NCBI GenBank assembly: GCA_009760885.1
Contig: CM019719.1
Span: 36,373,584 to 36,437,583 of the forward strand
DNA: 64,000 nt
Direction of reading: 5' to 3'
Source of the DNA: Achatina immaculata
Taxonomy: Eukaryota > Mollusca > Gastropoda > Stylommatophora > Achatinidae
Shown here: positions 11,130 to 60,810 of the stretch, piece by piece
Numbering within the stretch: the first letter of the stretch is position 1
Layout of the letters: every line of letters begins with the position of its first letter
Notes under the pieces: generated by a model
What the model was told of the DNA's origin: nothing
Seen by the model: the letters and a program-made list of their open reading frames with translations, nothing else
Databases searched by the model: none
Made by a program: the position numbers and the translations under genes

Positions 11130-11485
11130 TATATTCATTCATTCATTTGCATGTCCCTTGCGGAACTTTGCCTCCCAAACAGCACTCCTGTAGGCCTCTC
11201 GGTTGTGAGCAAGATGGCCTGCTGCTGTTGCATCCATTTCCAGATCGTCAACGATGTCTTGCAGCCATCTTCGTCTTGGTCTTCCTCTTTTTCTTTTTCC
11301 CATTATGTATCCTTCCAATACGGTCTTCTCTAAATTATCATGACGTTTAATGTGTCCAAAATATTTCAGTTTTCTCTCTTTAATCCTCTTCACTAGCCAG
11401 CCTTCTTCAATGTTAAGCTCTTGTAGTATAGATATATTTGTTCTTTTTTGTGTCCACGATAATTGTTTATATGTAGAGGCTACCA
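11130..11485 (-). mobile_element. LINE family A 3' fragment
   Basis: The minus-strand frame reads WTQKRTNISILQELNIEEGW, then LKYFGHIKRHDNLEKTVLEG, then a basic GKRKRGRPRRRWLQDIVDD stretch, and ends RKGHANE at a stop inside the (ATGA)n tail. This is the C-terminal end after the reverse transcriptase core of a non-LTR retrotransposon. The fragment is open over about 115 codons and is one of the best-preserved 3' ends here. The copy is 5'-truncated and lacks the catalytic domain. Confidence 0.85.
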
Positions 11486-11489
11486 CCTC

Positions 11490-11795
11490 TCACCCAGCGG
11501 GGATGCACTGATATCCTAAACACGTCGAGGTCTTCCAGTGAGAAAGTCCAACTCTAGACTAAACTGGTGCAACGAAAACCACGGTGTCACGTAATTCACT
11601 TCAGAGACCCACCAAGAATACAAGCTCAAGCCCTGCGATACTCTGAACCTCTTGTGGTCCTCTCGGGGATCTCGTGTGGTCCTTTCGGAGACCACACAGG
11701 AGACCACGGGACCTAACGAGGACCACGGGCGTAAATTCAGTAGGATCACAGTGCGGTCTAGGTAGAAGCGAACGAAGAAGAAGAAGAAGAAGATA
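11490..11795 (-). mobile_element. Unclassified dispersed repeat X, minus copy
   Basis: About 300 bp are the reverse complement of 24540-24845, including ACACGTCGAGGTCTTCC and CACGGTGTCACG. The outer end is a (GAA)n run, matching the (CTT)n at 24540. No open frame with a recognised domain. Confidence 0.75.
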
Positions 11796-11880
11796 GCAGA
11801 TAGCATTTTCAACTCAATCAATATAACAATGCTGTAAAGTTCACGGTTTTAATTCTGAACTCTCTCTCTCTCTCTGACCC

Positions 11881-12730
11881 TTAAGTGCCCAGGGCACATG
11901 GGGCTTCCGCGAGGGTTTTCCACAAATGCCTGTCCTTCGCCTTTTTTTCTGCTCTTGCCCAGGTGAGCCCTCTATTGCTCAACATCCTTTCTGTTGTTCT
12001 TCTCCATGTCTCTTTTGGTCTACCCTTACTTCTGTTCCCCTGTGGTGTCCATCTTAGTGCTATTTTTGGTAGTGAGTTGTCAGTCATTCGGAGCACATGT
12101 CCCAACCATCGCCAGCGTCTTTCCTCAATAATTGTTGTCAGTGGTTTCATCTGCATTTCTGCTAATAAGATGTTATTTCTTATGGTGTTTGACCAAAATA
12201 TTTTTCTAATTCTTCGTAAACATTTAGTCTGGTAAGAATTCAACTTGTTTTCTATGGTTTTGGTGATTTTCCAGCATTCACTTCCATAGAGTAGTACACT
12301 TAGAATATTACTCTTAAATATCCTGATTTTCATATTTATGCTTAGTTTTTTTTATTTCCATATAGTCTGCAGCATTGCAAAAGCTTGGTTTGCTCTAGTA
12401 AGTCTGCTGTTGATGTCCTCTGTGCTGTCTCCATTTTCTACTACTCTGCTGCTAAGGTATACAAATTCGTTGACCTCCTCCACTAACTTGCTATCTACTC
12501 TGAGTACATTTCTGTTGTTCACATTTTGCTTCATTAACTTTGTCTTTCCTACGTTGATCTTTAGTCCTATGTTGTTTGCATTCTGAGTTAGCATGTTTAT
12601 TTTATCTTGCATATCTTTGTGACTGCTTGATAATAGACAAATGTCGTCCGCAAAGTCAAGGTCATCCAGCACTGTGTCAAAGATCCATTGTAATCCTCTG
12701 CGTTTGTCTGATGTTGCCTCCTTCATTAAC
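11881..12730 (-). pseudogene. LINE family C reverse transcriptase C-terminal half
   Basis: The part from 12726 downward has IMKEATSDKRRGLQW and the catalytic LDFADDICLL with both Asp intact, then GLKINVGKTKLMK and VNEFVYLSS. After a frame break near 12340 it continues with SVLLYGSECWKITKTIENKL, then WRWLGHVLRM, and ends with a KGRPKETWRRTTERM tail and APCALGT. This order (palm, thumb, zinc/basic tail) is typical of LINE ORF2. The 3' end is matched in inverted orientation at 13436-13605. Confidence 0.8.
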
Positions 12731-12980
12731 CAGTCTGAACTAATAAAATGATATCATATCATGCAAATATATTCACCATCATCATCAACAACTTGCACAA
12801 TTTCCCCCAGGGAAGTTCGGCTGCAGCGGATTTCTAACTTGCTATGCTTCTTTGCTTTCGCGTTGTACCTAGCAAAGCTGAGTCACCTCTGTCATGTGAT
12901 AATGTCTACTCATCTGTATCTATGCTGCCTTCCCTTCAGTTCCCTCAAGTATAGTTCTCATTGGTGTATTATACCTTTTC

Positions 12981-13108
12981 GATATAGTTAAAGTATGTTA
13001 CTTTTCTGATTCTTATGTTTTTATATGGTTAAAATATGTTAATTTTCTGATTCTTGTGTTTTTGATATGGTTAAAATATGTTAATTTTCTTATTCTTAAG
13101 TTTTTCAT
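12981..13108. repeat. About 42-bp tandem repeat, 3 units
   Basis: Copies contain TTAAAATATGTTAATTTTCT, starting near 12981, 13022 and 13064. Confidence 0.85.
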
Positions 13109-13274
13109 TAATTCTCTTTTCCATTTCAACTGAGTTAGTTCCTTCCATGGTTGTTTTTCTTTTCTTCCATGGAATAATCTCGCTTGTTATTTGCTTTTTT
13201 CTCATTTCTAGGGCATGAATTTTCTGTTACATTTTCCTATCAATATCAGCGATTCTTCCCTGCGTATATGTATG

Positions 13275-13276
13275 GA

Positions 13277-13310
<34 letters not shown>

Positions 13311-13328
13311 GCGTGCGTGCGTGCGTGC

Positions 13329-13372
<44 letters not shown>
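13275..13372. repeat. (GT)n/(GC)n/(TA)n microsatellite
   Basis: A GT run with GTGC interruptions followed by a TA run. Cys/Val-rich open frames over it are artefacts. Confidence 0.95.
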
Positions 13373-13435
13373 TCCCCTTGGTTCTGTTTCTGTAGCAGTC
13401 TGATGGGGTTTTTTTTTTAACCGCATAGGGTTGCT

Positions 13436-13605
13436 GGCCCTATGCCGAAAATAGCACTAAGATGGACACCACAGGTGAACAGAAGTAAGGGTAAAGAGAC
13501 ATGGATAAGACATGGGCACACATCTAGGGGAAAAATAGGCAAAGGACATGCATTTTTGTGGAAAAGCCTTGCGGAAGCTCCACGTGCCCTGGGCATTTAA
13601 GGTTC
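13436..13605 (+). mobile_element. LINE family C 3' end, inverted copy
   Basis: Contains AAAATAGCACTAAGATGGAC, ACCACAGGTGAACAG and CACGTGCCCTGGGCATTTAA, the sense version of the 3' end at 11881-12080. A (TA)n run follows. Confidence 0.7.
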
Positions 13606-13631
13606 ATATATATATATATATTATATATATA

Positions 13632-13665
<34 letters not shown>

Positions 13666-13667
13666 CA
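13606..13667. repeat. (TA)n microsatellite
   Basis: Nearly pure TA run after the LINE 3' end. Confidence 0.95.
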
Positions 13668-14383
13668 CTTAACACATATCAGCTTCAGTTGATGTTCTAT
13701 ACATTTCAAATCAAGAATTTATGTTCTTCTATTGAAATTGAACTAGCCATTCCTATTACTCTGTTTTTTTTTCATTGCACATTTCCCATTGTCTGGCACT
13801 TTTTCCCCCAGTGTTTCTCAACGTATGTCAGTATTTACAATGTGTTTTCCTTCCTCCATGCTGATTGTCGTGACTTTTGTCTTTGTAATGTATGGCTTTT
13901 TTTATTGATGTTGTTTGGCTTTTACTATGCGTGTCACAAGATTCTGTTAATTTTTCTGGATTTTATACTACAATAACTGTTGTCCTCTGCCTGTATGATG
14001 CTGTTAAATGTAGTTCCTGTAATGACTAATCCAGATATATGAGGTTTTTTTTCTATACAAATCAAATAAGCAATGAAACAATATACGTCCTTGTTTGTAT
14101 CGATGTGTGTGTTTTTTAAAAGAAATATTATTAAGAACTACAGCTGTTTTTTTCCAGATTACAAATTGCTCATTTGATGTCTTTATCATCTAAGTTTAGC
14201 ACTTTCAGGCATGCAGTTAGCTGTGTATGTATTCACCTGTCAAATGCATTTTTGTAGTCTATAAAGCAATCATGGCTGTCTCTTTTTTTACCTTTATATT
14301 TTTGTCAGTTATTATCTTTATACATTTAACGGCTTCTCACGTTTTATATATTTTTTCGAACTTCAAACTCGTGTTCACTAATT

Positions 14384-14568
14384 TCCTCTCTCTCTCTCTC
14401 CTCTCTCTCTCCTCCTCTCTCTCTCCTCCTCTCTCTCTCCTCCTCCTCTCTCTCCTCTCTCTCCTCCTCTCTCTCTCCTCTCTCTCCTCTCTCTCTCCTC
14501 TCTCTCTTCTCTCTCTCCTCTCTCTCTCCTCTCTCTCTCTCCTCTCTCCTCTCTCTCCTCTCTCTCTC

Positions 14569-14600
<32 letters not shown>

Positions 14601-14602
14601 AT
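14384..14602. repeat. (CTCTCC)-type polypyrimidine tract
   Basis: About 220 bp of CT with CTCC interruptions on the + strand. It lies about 520 bp before the transporter start codon. Open frames on both strands are Ser/Leu or Arg/Glu artefacts. Confidence 0.95.
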
Positions 14603-15055
14603 TGTGTGTGTGTGTGTTCTTTTCTTTCTGATTCTCTCATAAACGATTCTGAATAATGTCTTTTCTGTTTACATGGCTCATTAAACTTGCATTTTTATAG
14701 TCCGTGTGCGATATCTGTATTTACTTTAACACTTTATGCAGTTCTTCATAGCACTTTCCCATGTCTTATTCGGTGTTCTTTTGCAAGATGGCGGTACTGA
14801 AAGTTGACGTAACTCGATCGCTGTGTCCATTGTCCACAGATAACTTCCTGCAGTGATCATCATATTAACATGCCCATTCTACTCCAGTGTTTCTCGTATT
14901 GAGAAATATATGATTATTTTATTCAATATATCCTGTGTCCATAACCTGTTTTCTCTACTCTTAATATGTCTAAGGTCATGTTGTCAGTTTCTAAAATTAG
15001 GTACTTTAACTTAGGTTTCTAAAAATCCCACGTTTCTTTTTAAAATTTCATACAG
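14603..15055 (+). promoter_or_regulatory. Immediate upstream region of the transporter
   Basis: No TATA box was seen close to the start codon. A CAAGATGGCGG motif (near 14784-14794) resembles a YY1-type site. A pyrimidine-rich stretch ending TTTCATACAG (AG at 15054-15055) is a plausible 3' splice site for a 5' untranslated exon. The region may therefore be a promoter or the end of a 5' UTR intron. Confidence 0.35.
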
Positions 15056-15124
15056 AACATTAACTTCGTCTTTCCAAGTTGAGTCGACAACTCAGTTGCA
15101 CACTGAGTAAGAGGTGACATCACC
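15056..15124 (+). other. Candidate 5' UTR part of exon 1
   Basis: Lies between the possible acceptor at 15055 and the ATG. It contains no upstream ATG and ends CATCACC before ATGA, a good Kozak context. Confidence 0.45.
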
Positions 15125-53701
<38,577 letters not shown>

Positions 53702-53870
53702 CAATCTTTCAATTTGCGCTGAAATGTCGTATTACTTTCAGTGAGATAAAAAAAACCCAGTGCTTGTACCTCTTTAGTGAGAATTATGTTTTACAAACAT
53801 ATGAATAATTCTCTTTGATATTTTATTCAGTTCTCTTTATTAAAGATATATTATACTTTTAATATACACT
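53702..53870 (+). terminator. 3' UTR start with weak poly(A) signal
   Basis: ATTAAA at 53839-53844, followed by AT-rich sequence. No AATAAA lies closer, so the true cleavage site may be further on. Confidence 0.4.
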
Positions 53871-54362
53871 ATTTTATATGCATTTATGTAACTGAGATCT
53901 GCATATATATGTACAGAATGTGAAACCTTGACATGCTTTTTTTTTAGGTTAAGATTTATTATTTCTTAACCTTTTTAAATACTGCATGCTAATTTTAATG
54001 AAGGTAAGCTGAGGCGTATGGTTAAGTTCTACAAAAAGAAAGAAAGCATGAAGCAAGTGGCCAGAAACAAGAATGGCAGAAAGTAAGATGAGCACATATA
54101 AATGAAGAACATACAACAATACATTATTTCAGCAAATTTCTTTTTTTCAAAGACAAAATACAAGAACAACACAACAGATACACACATGGAGAATGGATAC
54201 AAAATTAAACAAATAAATTTTGTTGGTATCCTCTTTGTAAGAAAGAAGGGCACAAAATTGACATTTTCATCCATTTTCTCTGTTTTTATCTGTTGTATTG
54301 TTCTTGTTTGTGATCCTTGAAAAAAGGCTTTTGCTTTATTGGGTTGTTGTATGTTCTTTATT
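53871..54362. other. No gene seen
   Basis: AT-rich, possibly 3' UTR. Open frames at 54029-54320 show no domain. Confidence 0.4.
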
Positions 54363-54508
54363 TGTATGTGCTAGTCTTTCTGCTATTCTTGTTTTTGCCA
54401 GCTTTCCTCACTCTGTATATGAATTTGTGAAAAGGAATCATACATCTTAATCTACCTTCATTACTGGAACCAGTTTTAATGCAGTCATCATTTCTCTTAT
54501 CTCTCACA
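54363..54508 (+). repeat. Dispersed repeat Z, second copy
   Basis: Same order of blocks as 43370-43512: TGTGCTAGTCTTTCTGC, TGTTTTTGCC, CATACATCTTAATCTACC, AACCAGTTTTAATGCAGTC. Confidence 0.75.
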
Positions 54509-55400
54509 TGCTAATTTTAACTAATCTTAATACTGCATGCTAATTTTAACTAATTCTGTATTTGGATTTAGTAGTACAAACAGCAATAACTATAAATCCT
54601 TTTACAATATATAGCAAAAAAGGAGGCAATGACAGGTGATGTGTAAATGATTATCATTATGTTTATTTTGAGAGATCTCCTCACATTGTAACTAACACAA
54701 ATTATGTACCTTGTGCAGATATAGTATGAGAATAACAGAGATGTCCATGATTTGATGCAGATTACATCTAATATAATAAATGTTATCTGTAACCTTCTTT
54801 TTTTTTAAATGGGCAGAAAGAATTTGCTAGGCTGTGGTCACACATCAGAATTATCCCATGGTCATTAGACAGAAGAAGAAGAAGAAACGGGATGTAAGAA
54901 AATACCATCATATTGCACTTCAGAAATATCCATGAATGTTTAGATATCCTATATAGTTGTTTCCATCAGGTTGCATACTGCATTGATTGACCATTGTTCC
55001 AGTTCATTAAAGATGGATAACAAACCTAGTTCCTTCATTCTTGACACAGGTGGTGATTCACAAATATCAGTGAAATCAGTTGTTCAGTCAGCTATTTTTC
55101 AGTATTTTTTCTTTCACTATCATTTTCTTAGTTTCAAATGCATTCGGTGTTTCCAGTTTTGTTTTTAAATCTAGAAATCATCCAACATGTATCTAAAATT
55201 ATCCAGGAATCATTTTATTTGAAAACAAAATAAGGTATAATTGAAAATTAAGGTGAAAATGTTATTACAGTATTAATTAATATGTTATTAATGGCAATAA
55301 ATGCTTGATATTGTTAAACAAAAGATGAAGAAAATATATCATTATCATTACCTTTGTATTTGGCAGATCTAGTTTGCAAGATAATGCAGAAGTTTCATCT
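54509..55400. other. No gene seen
   Basis: AT-rich, with a short (GAA)n at 54872. No domain found. Confidence 0.45.
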
Positions 55401-55416
55401 CCTGTAGAATTTTTTT

Positions 55417-56195
55417 ATGTACATGTGCTGCCGTTGTTCCCATAATTTAATATATGCAGATGAAACAGTCCTTCTAGCAGAAAACTCACAGAACCTACAG
55501 AAATTAATAGATATGATACACAACAAAAGTCAAGAGGACCAAAGTAAAATGATGTTCAGAAGGAAAGACGAGAAGCCACAGATGGATATAACCATAAACA
55601 AAGAGAGACTGGAACAAGTGACAAATTACTGCTACCTAGGACATGCGCTAATTGAAGATGGGAGATGTGAGATGGAGATAAGGAAAAGAATAGGAATGGC
55701 ATTCAATACCATTAAGACAGAGCTGTTATCCATAAATAAGCACATAAAAACAAAATTAAGATTTGTGAAATGTTATATGTACTCTGTTTACTGTATGGAA
55801 ACCATAAACCTGTGCTCTAAGCAAAAAGATGGAAAGAAATATTAATGCAGAAGAATTCTGGTTCTACAGAAAGCTAGGTCATATAACATGGAGAGGGAAA
55901 AGAACAAATGCACAAGTTTTAGAACAGCTCCAAGTGCAATGTGAACTTCTCAAATAAATAAGGATGAAGAAAACAAAATACTTTGGCCATATCAAAAGAC
56001 ATAACAATATACTGAAGACTATATTAGAAGAAAAAGTGGAAGGAAAAAGAAAAAAAAAGGAAGACAGATATGTAGATGGGAAGATAACATACGAGAATGA
56101 ACAGGATACAGCCTGGGTGAATCCACCAATAAGGTGAGAAATCTGGAGATTCATTACTGCTAACCTCTGTTCTGGAGAAGGCATATGATGATGAT
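55417..56195 (+). pseudogene. LINE family D reverse transcriptase thumb to 3' end
   Basis: A 142-codon frame reads NLIYADETVLLAENSQNLQK (the catalytic YADD box now YADE), LEQVTNYCYLGHALIEDGR and IRKRIGMAFNTIKTELLSIN. After frame breaks come FWFYRKLGHITWRGKRTNAQ and TKYFGHIKRHNNILKT, then a basic stretch and a (GAT)n tail near 56190. Similar in plan to family A but clearly diverged. Confidence 0.7.
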
Positions 56196-56385
56196 GATTA
56201 TTCCCATATCATTTAAACTATAGGGAGAAGAAGATAAGTGCAGAAACATTTTTATGCCTTGATAAGCTGAATTCCATCATTAAAATATCTGAAAAACTTC
56301 ACTTGAATGAGGTAGTATTAAAGCTATCACTTTCACAAAGTTCTTGAAATGGATTACATCTTAAAATATCACTGTACTGTTAATA

Positions 56386-57009
56386 TGTATCAATGAGGAA
56401 AAACTGAAAGAAGTGGAGAGTTTTGAATATTTTGGATCACTACTAACTAATAATGGAGATACAATGAGGGAAATTAAAAGGAGGACATCTATCGCTCTTC
56501 AGAAAGTAAAGCAAATAAAGAATCTGTAGAGAGGAGCAGACAGAATCACAAAAATAAGATTTTTAAGGGCATGCATCTTTCCCATCGCAACATATGCCTG
56601 TGAGACCTGGACACTTAACAAAACAGCTGAGAAACACATAAATGCCTTTGAATATAAATGCTACAGAAGAGTTCACCAAATATCGTGGACACAAAAAAGA
56701 ACAAGTATATCCATACTACAAGAGCTTAATATTGAAGAAGGCTGGCTAGTAAAGAGTATTAAAGAGAGAAAACTTAAATATTTTAGACACATTAAACGTC
56801 ATGATAATTTAGAGAAGACTGTATTGGAAGGATACATAATGGGAAAAAGAAAAAGAGGAAGACCAAAACGAAGATGGCTGCAAGACATCGTTGATGATCT
56901 GGAAATGGATGCAACAGCAGCAGGACACCTTGCTCACAACCGAGAGGCCTACAGGAGTGCTGTTATGGAGGCAAAGTTCCGCAAGGGACATGCAAATGAA
57001 TAAATGAAT
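56386..57009 (+). pseudogene. LINE family A thumb to 3' end
   Basis: Starts with ATCAATGAGGAAAAACTGAA and codes EVESFEYFGSLLTNNGDTMR, REIKRRTSIALQKVKQIKNL with a stop, YACETWTLNKTAEKHINAF, RRVHQISWTQKRTSISILQE and the GKRKRGRPKRRWLQDIVDD tail. Ends GGGACATGCAAATGAATAAA. Confidence 0.85.
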
Positions 57010-57525
57010 GAACTGTTTAATTTTACTTTAGAAGACATTTGTATCTTGTTTATTAGTCCAGTCAACAAAACTGATTCTAGTTAGTTGGTATTCTGCTTCA
57101 GTTACTGAGTTTTCAGATGCATCTGAACATTTAATTACTTTATGTAATGAGGAGATGCCCTTCGGTTGTAGAATATTATGTGTATAGAGAAGAGATACAT
57201 TACTCAATGATTCTATATCTTCAGAAAGTCTCATCTCAACTGATCAAATAAGAACGAAAGAAAACCTTGCCACTGGCCTTTCAGGTGTTCTCTGTTCCTA
57301 CAGCTTGTACATTTTTAAATGTCTTTACTCAAAATGACAGCCTATGAGTAGCCTAAATGTGGTTTGAAGTTTAAATATTTTTCACATTTACATTATATCA
57401 CATCAATATTAGAGGCTGGAAGTATCTTCCAGTTGCTGCCTCTTAGAAAGGAGTAATTTAACTTTATGATTCAGATTATTTGTCTGCCTTGTGCACTTCT
57501 ATTAAAAATGTATCTTACATCCTTC
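57010..57525. other. No gene seen
   Basis: Unique-looking sequence with no domain in short open frames. Confidence 0.45.
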
Positions 57526-57529
57526 CCAT

Positions 57530-58800
57530 GCCTAAATGCCACATAGGGCTTGCATAGTTGTTTGCCAAGATTTCCTGTTCTCAGTGAGTCTTTCAACTTC
57601 AAGAAAGGATGTTATGCCCACTAAACTGGCTTCTCTTAGCAATGTCCTTTTACGTGGTCGACCTCTTTTTTCTTTGGCCTGTTGTGTTCCACTTGATAGC
57701 TTGTTGTGGTATTCTCTGATTGTTTCTTCTCATCACATGGCCTACATATGTCCATCTTCTTTTTTCTGATCACCCATGAGACAGCTTGGTGTTTGCTCAT
57801 CTGTCTTATCTCTGAGTTGTTCTTGAATTCGTTCCACTTTATATCAAGTATTTTCCATAGGCATTTGTTTTCAAAAGAGTCTAATTTCTTGTCTATTTCT
57901 TTAGTTGATTTCCAGCTTTCACATGCTTAAATGAGGGTGGATATCACATTTGAATTGAATAATCTTAACTTGGTTTTTGTGCTTATAACTTTTGAATTCC
58001 ATATGTTTTCAAGATTTTTGAAGGACAATGCTGCTTTTGCAATTCTAATTCTAACTTCCTTCCTGGTGTCACCATCCTGGTCTATGTAGCTGCAAAGATG
58101 TGCAAGTTGATTCACTTCATCAACAGCTGTTCCTGCTACATATATTTTTCCTTCTTGATTAATGAGAAGTTTCATTATTTTTGTTTTGTCTTTGTTAATT
58201 TCAAGACCTATTTTGCTAGCAAAGGAAGATAGGGAATCTGTTTTTTCCTGCATCGATTTCACATTGTCGCTGATAAAGAATTATGTCATCTGCAAAATCA
58301 AGATATTCTATTTGGGTCCCATGTACCCATTCAATACCGGTTTTACCTGTACAGCATTTTTTCATTATAAAGTCTATGGCAATTCCAAAAAGCAATAGAT
58401 ATACATCCTTGTTTCATGCCTGTTTCAATCTGAAACCATTAGCTCATTATATATACTTCTTCTGTCTTGACTGCACAAACATATCCATTGTAGAGATCTC
58501 TAATGATGTTGACAAATTTAGATGGTATTCCATATAGTCTTAAAATTCTCCATAATGAATCTCTATGTAAGCTATCAATGCTTTTTTAAAGCCTATGAAG
58601 TTCAAGATTAATGGTTTCTGCTTTTCAATATGTTCTTCAGGTATTATTCTTAGGAGTAAAGATCTGGTTGAGACAGCTTCTCCCTTTTCGAAATCCTGCC
58701 TGTTCTTCTCTCATTGCAGTATCCACCACATCCCTAATTCTATTCACAATCACTTTACAAAACACCTTTGACACAACTGATAGTAAGATTAAAAATTTAT
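57530..58800 (-). pseudogene. LINE family B reverse transcriptase to 3' end
   Basis: From 58800 downward in shifting frames: IRDVVDTAMREEQAGFRKGE, ILNFIGFKKA, LYGIPSKF-like sequence, EYLDFADDI (catalytic FADD intact, near 58290), SLSSFASKIGLEINKDKTKI, then YIDQDGDTRKEVRIRIAKAA, NSKVISTKTKLRLFNSNVI, and the 3' end to the ALCDV region. At 1.27 kb it is the longest family B copy in the window. Frameshifted and inactive. Confidence 0.85.
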
Positions 58801-59127
58801 ACAAGAATTAAAAAAAAAAAAGAAGTACACTCTTTTCATATGAGAACATTCTGAAGAAGATTTCATTCTTATCACTTCTGTATTATCTCAGAGTGTCTTC
58901 TATTCCAGCCATTGCTCCAAGATTCTCTGCATTGTATACTGAAACCTTGTTTCATAATCAACAAGGATTATTATTATTTTTTTTTGTGTGGAGTTTGCAG
59001 TCTCTGAGGGTTAATATAAAGTGTTGTTATTCTGCTGGCTGACTGAAGACTGTGAAAAACATTTGTATTTCTGCAATGGAAAACTCCAGGCTACCTGAGA
59101 GGCACTAAAAAGAGGTTGTGAAATTGC
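58801..59127. other. No gene seen
   Basis: AT-rich with poly-A and poly-T runs. Confidence 0.45.
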
Positions 59128-59800
59128 CAGCAAAGAAGAGCACATACATCTTGATGATTGCCAGCAATTGTAAAGAAGAGCATATACATCTTGATGATTG
59201 CCAACAATTGTAAAGAAGAGCACATACATCTTGATGATTGCCAACAATTGTAAAGAAGAGCACATACATCTTGATGATTGCCAGCAATTGTAAAGAAGAG
59301 CACATACATCTTGATGATTGCCAACAATTGTAAAGAAGAGCACATACATCTTGATGATTGCCAACAATTGTAAAGAAGAGCACATACATCTTGATGATTG
59401 CCAACAATTGTAAAGAAGAGCACATACATCTTGATGATTGCCAGCAATTGTAAAGAAGAGCACATACATCTTGATGATTGCCAACAATTGTAAAGAAGAG
59501 CACATACATCTTGATGATTGCCAACAATTGTAAAGAAGAGCACATACATCTTGATGATTGCCAACAATTGTAAAGAAGAGCACATACATCTTGATGATTG
59601 CCAACAATTGTAAAGAAGAGCACATACATCTTGATGATTGCCAGCAATTGTAAAGAAGAGCACATACATCTTGATGATTGCCACAATTGTAAAGAAGAGC
59701 ACATACATCTTGATGATTGCCTGAAATTGCAGAGAATAGCACATACATCTTGATGATTGCCAACAATTGCAAAGCATAGCACATACATCTTGATGAAATT
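59128..59800. repeat. 40-bp minisatellite, about 17 units
   Basis: The unit is AAAGAAGAGCACATACATCT followed by TGATGATTGCCAACAATTGT. Copies are nearly identical (AAC/AGC variants; the last units are diverged). Three units make 120 bp with no stop on the minus strand, so all three minus frames stay open for 227-262 codons. These are not genes. Confidence 0.95.
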
Positions 59801-59831
59801 GTAAGCTACAAATACTCGTATACCTGTTTAA

Positions 59832-60062
59832 CTCTTTAACTCCAAGACAACATGGCCAGCGTTGGTAAATCTTGCACACCTGCGTGAATCAGTGCTCAGA
59901 GCTATCTTTAGGAAAGGTCCTAGAATAAAATGAAAAGTAGCACATTTCTACCCAATCCACATTTTTAAATTACAGAGTAACTTCCTTCAGTTTCATTTTT
60001 CCAAAATTTCTCTTTGAAATTTATTCTGCCAGAGCAGGAAAATTAATTCTTGAGTGAAAGGG
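59832..60062. mobile_element. piggyBac-like MITE, 231 bp
   Basis: Flanked by TTAA on both sides (59828-59831 and 60063-60066). The ends are CTCTTTAACTCCAAG and the reverse of CCCTTTCACTCAAG, an imperfect inverted repeat of the CCCTTT type. There is no transposase frame. Related to 10991-11125. Confidence 0.7.
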
Positions 60063-60153
60063 TTAATACGGTCAACCATTATATGTACATTATCTGCACC
60101 AACGGTTGTAAATGTGCATAAGTCTAGTTTACTCTCAGTCAACAGATTCTTAA

Positions 60154-60619
60154 TGTATAAACTAGGGAAAAGGTAGGAGCATTTTATTACTTAACGACTA
60201 CAAAGTTGTGATGTTTAGGCGTGAGCCTTAATCATACAAAAACATACAAGACGAAGAAATAGAGAGAGGAGATACAGTATAGATTCACATGAATGCTGTA
60301 TTAAAAAAATAAATAAATAAAATAGAGCACTTAGCCGTGACTTGTAAGAAGATGTGGCTTGTCCGATGATGTGTGTCAGAAATGAGCATGGTAGAGCAAG
60401 ACTGTTTAAATGGAGACCTGTGATGCATGGTTGGTGGGTCATAACTGGGGGGTGGTGGGTGGGGAAACCGTGGAGGGGAAGAGAGAGAGAGAGATACAAT
60501 GTTAACCTATCCAGGAGAAGGTGCTCCTGCTTTTTTCCTAGTTTATACATTCTGGTATCACAGCTTTACTGCAGTGCTTCGTGTATAGTTGTATACTTAT
60601 ACACTAATTATTGTGTGTT
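60154..60619. mobile_element. Short Penelope-like insertion with 13-bp target duplication
   Basis: Flanked by perfect AACAGATTCTTAA copies (60141-60153 and 60620-60632). The left end GTATAAACTAGGGAAAAGG recurs inverted near 60523-60553 (CTGCTTTTTTCCTAGTTTAT). After that comes TATACTTATACACTAATTATT, as at the right end of the element at 51.9 kb. No coding domain remains. Confidence 0.8.
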
Positions 60620-60810
60620 AACAGATTCTTAAATGGCTGCACAATACATTCACCATTACCTTTATCTAATTTTATAGGTTCAGATAGTAAGTAGATATTA
60701 CTTTTTTATCATGACTTCTGCAGTATATTATAGAACCACCAAGTAATTTAGTAACAATCATGTCATGGAACTAGTCTAACAATAAACTAAATTTACTAGC
60801 AAAGCTGAAA

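Noticed and set aside
59011..59879. Three overlapping minus-strand open frames of 227-262 codons
   Set aside because: They are the three frames of the 40-bp minisatellite, whose 120-bp triple unit has no stop. No start context, no domain, and all frames are equally open.
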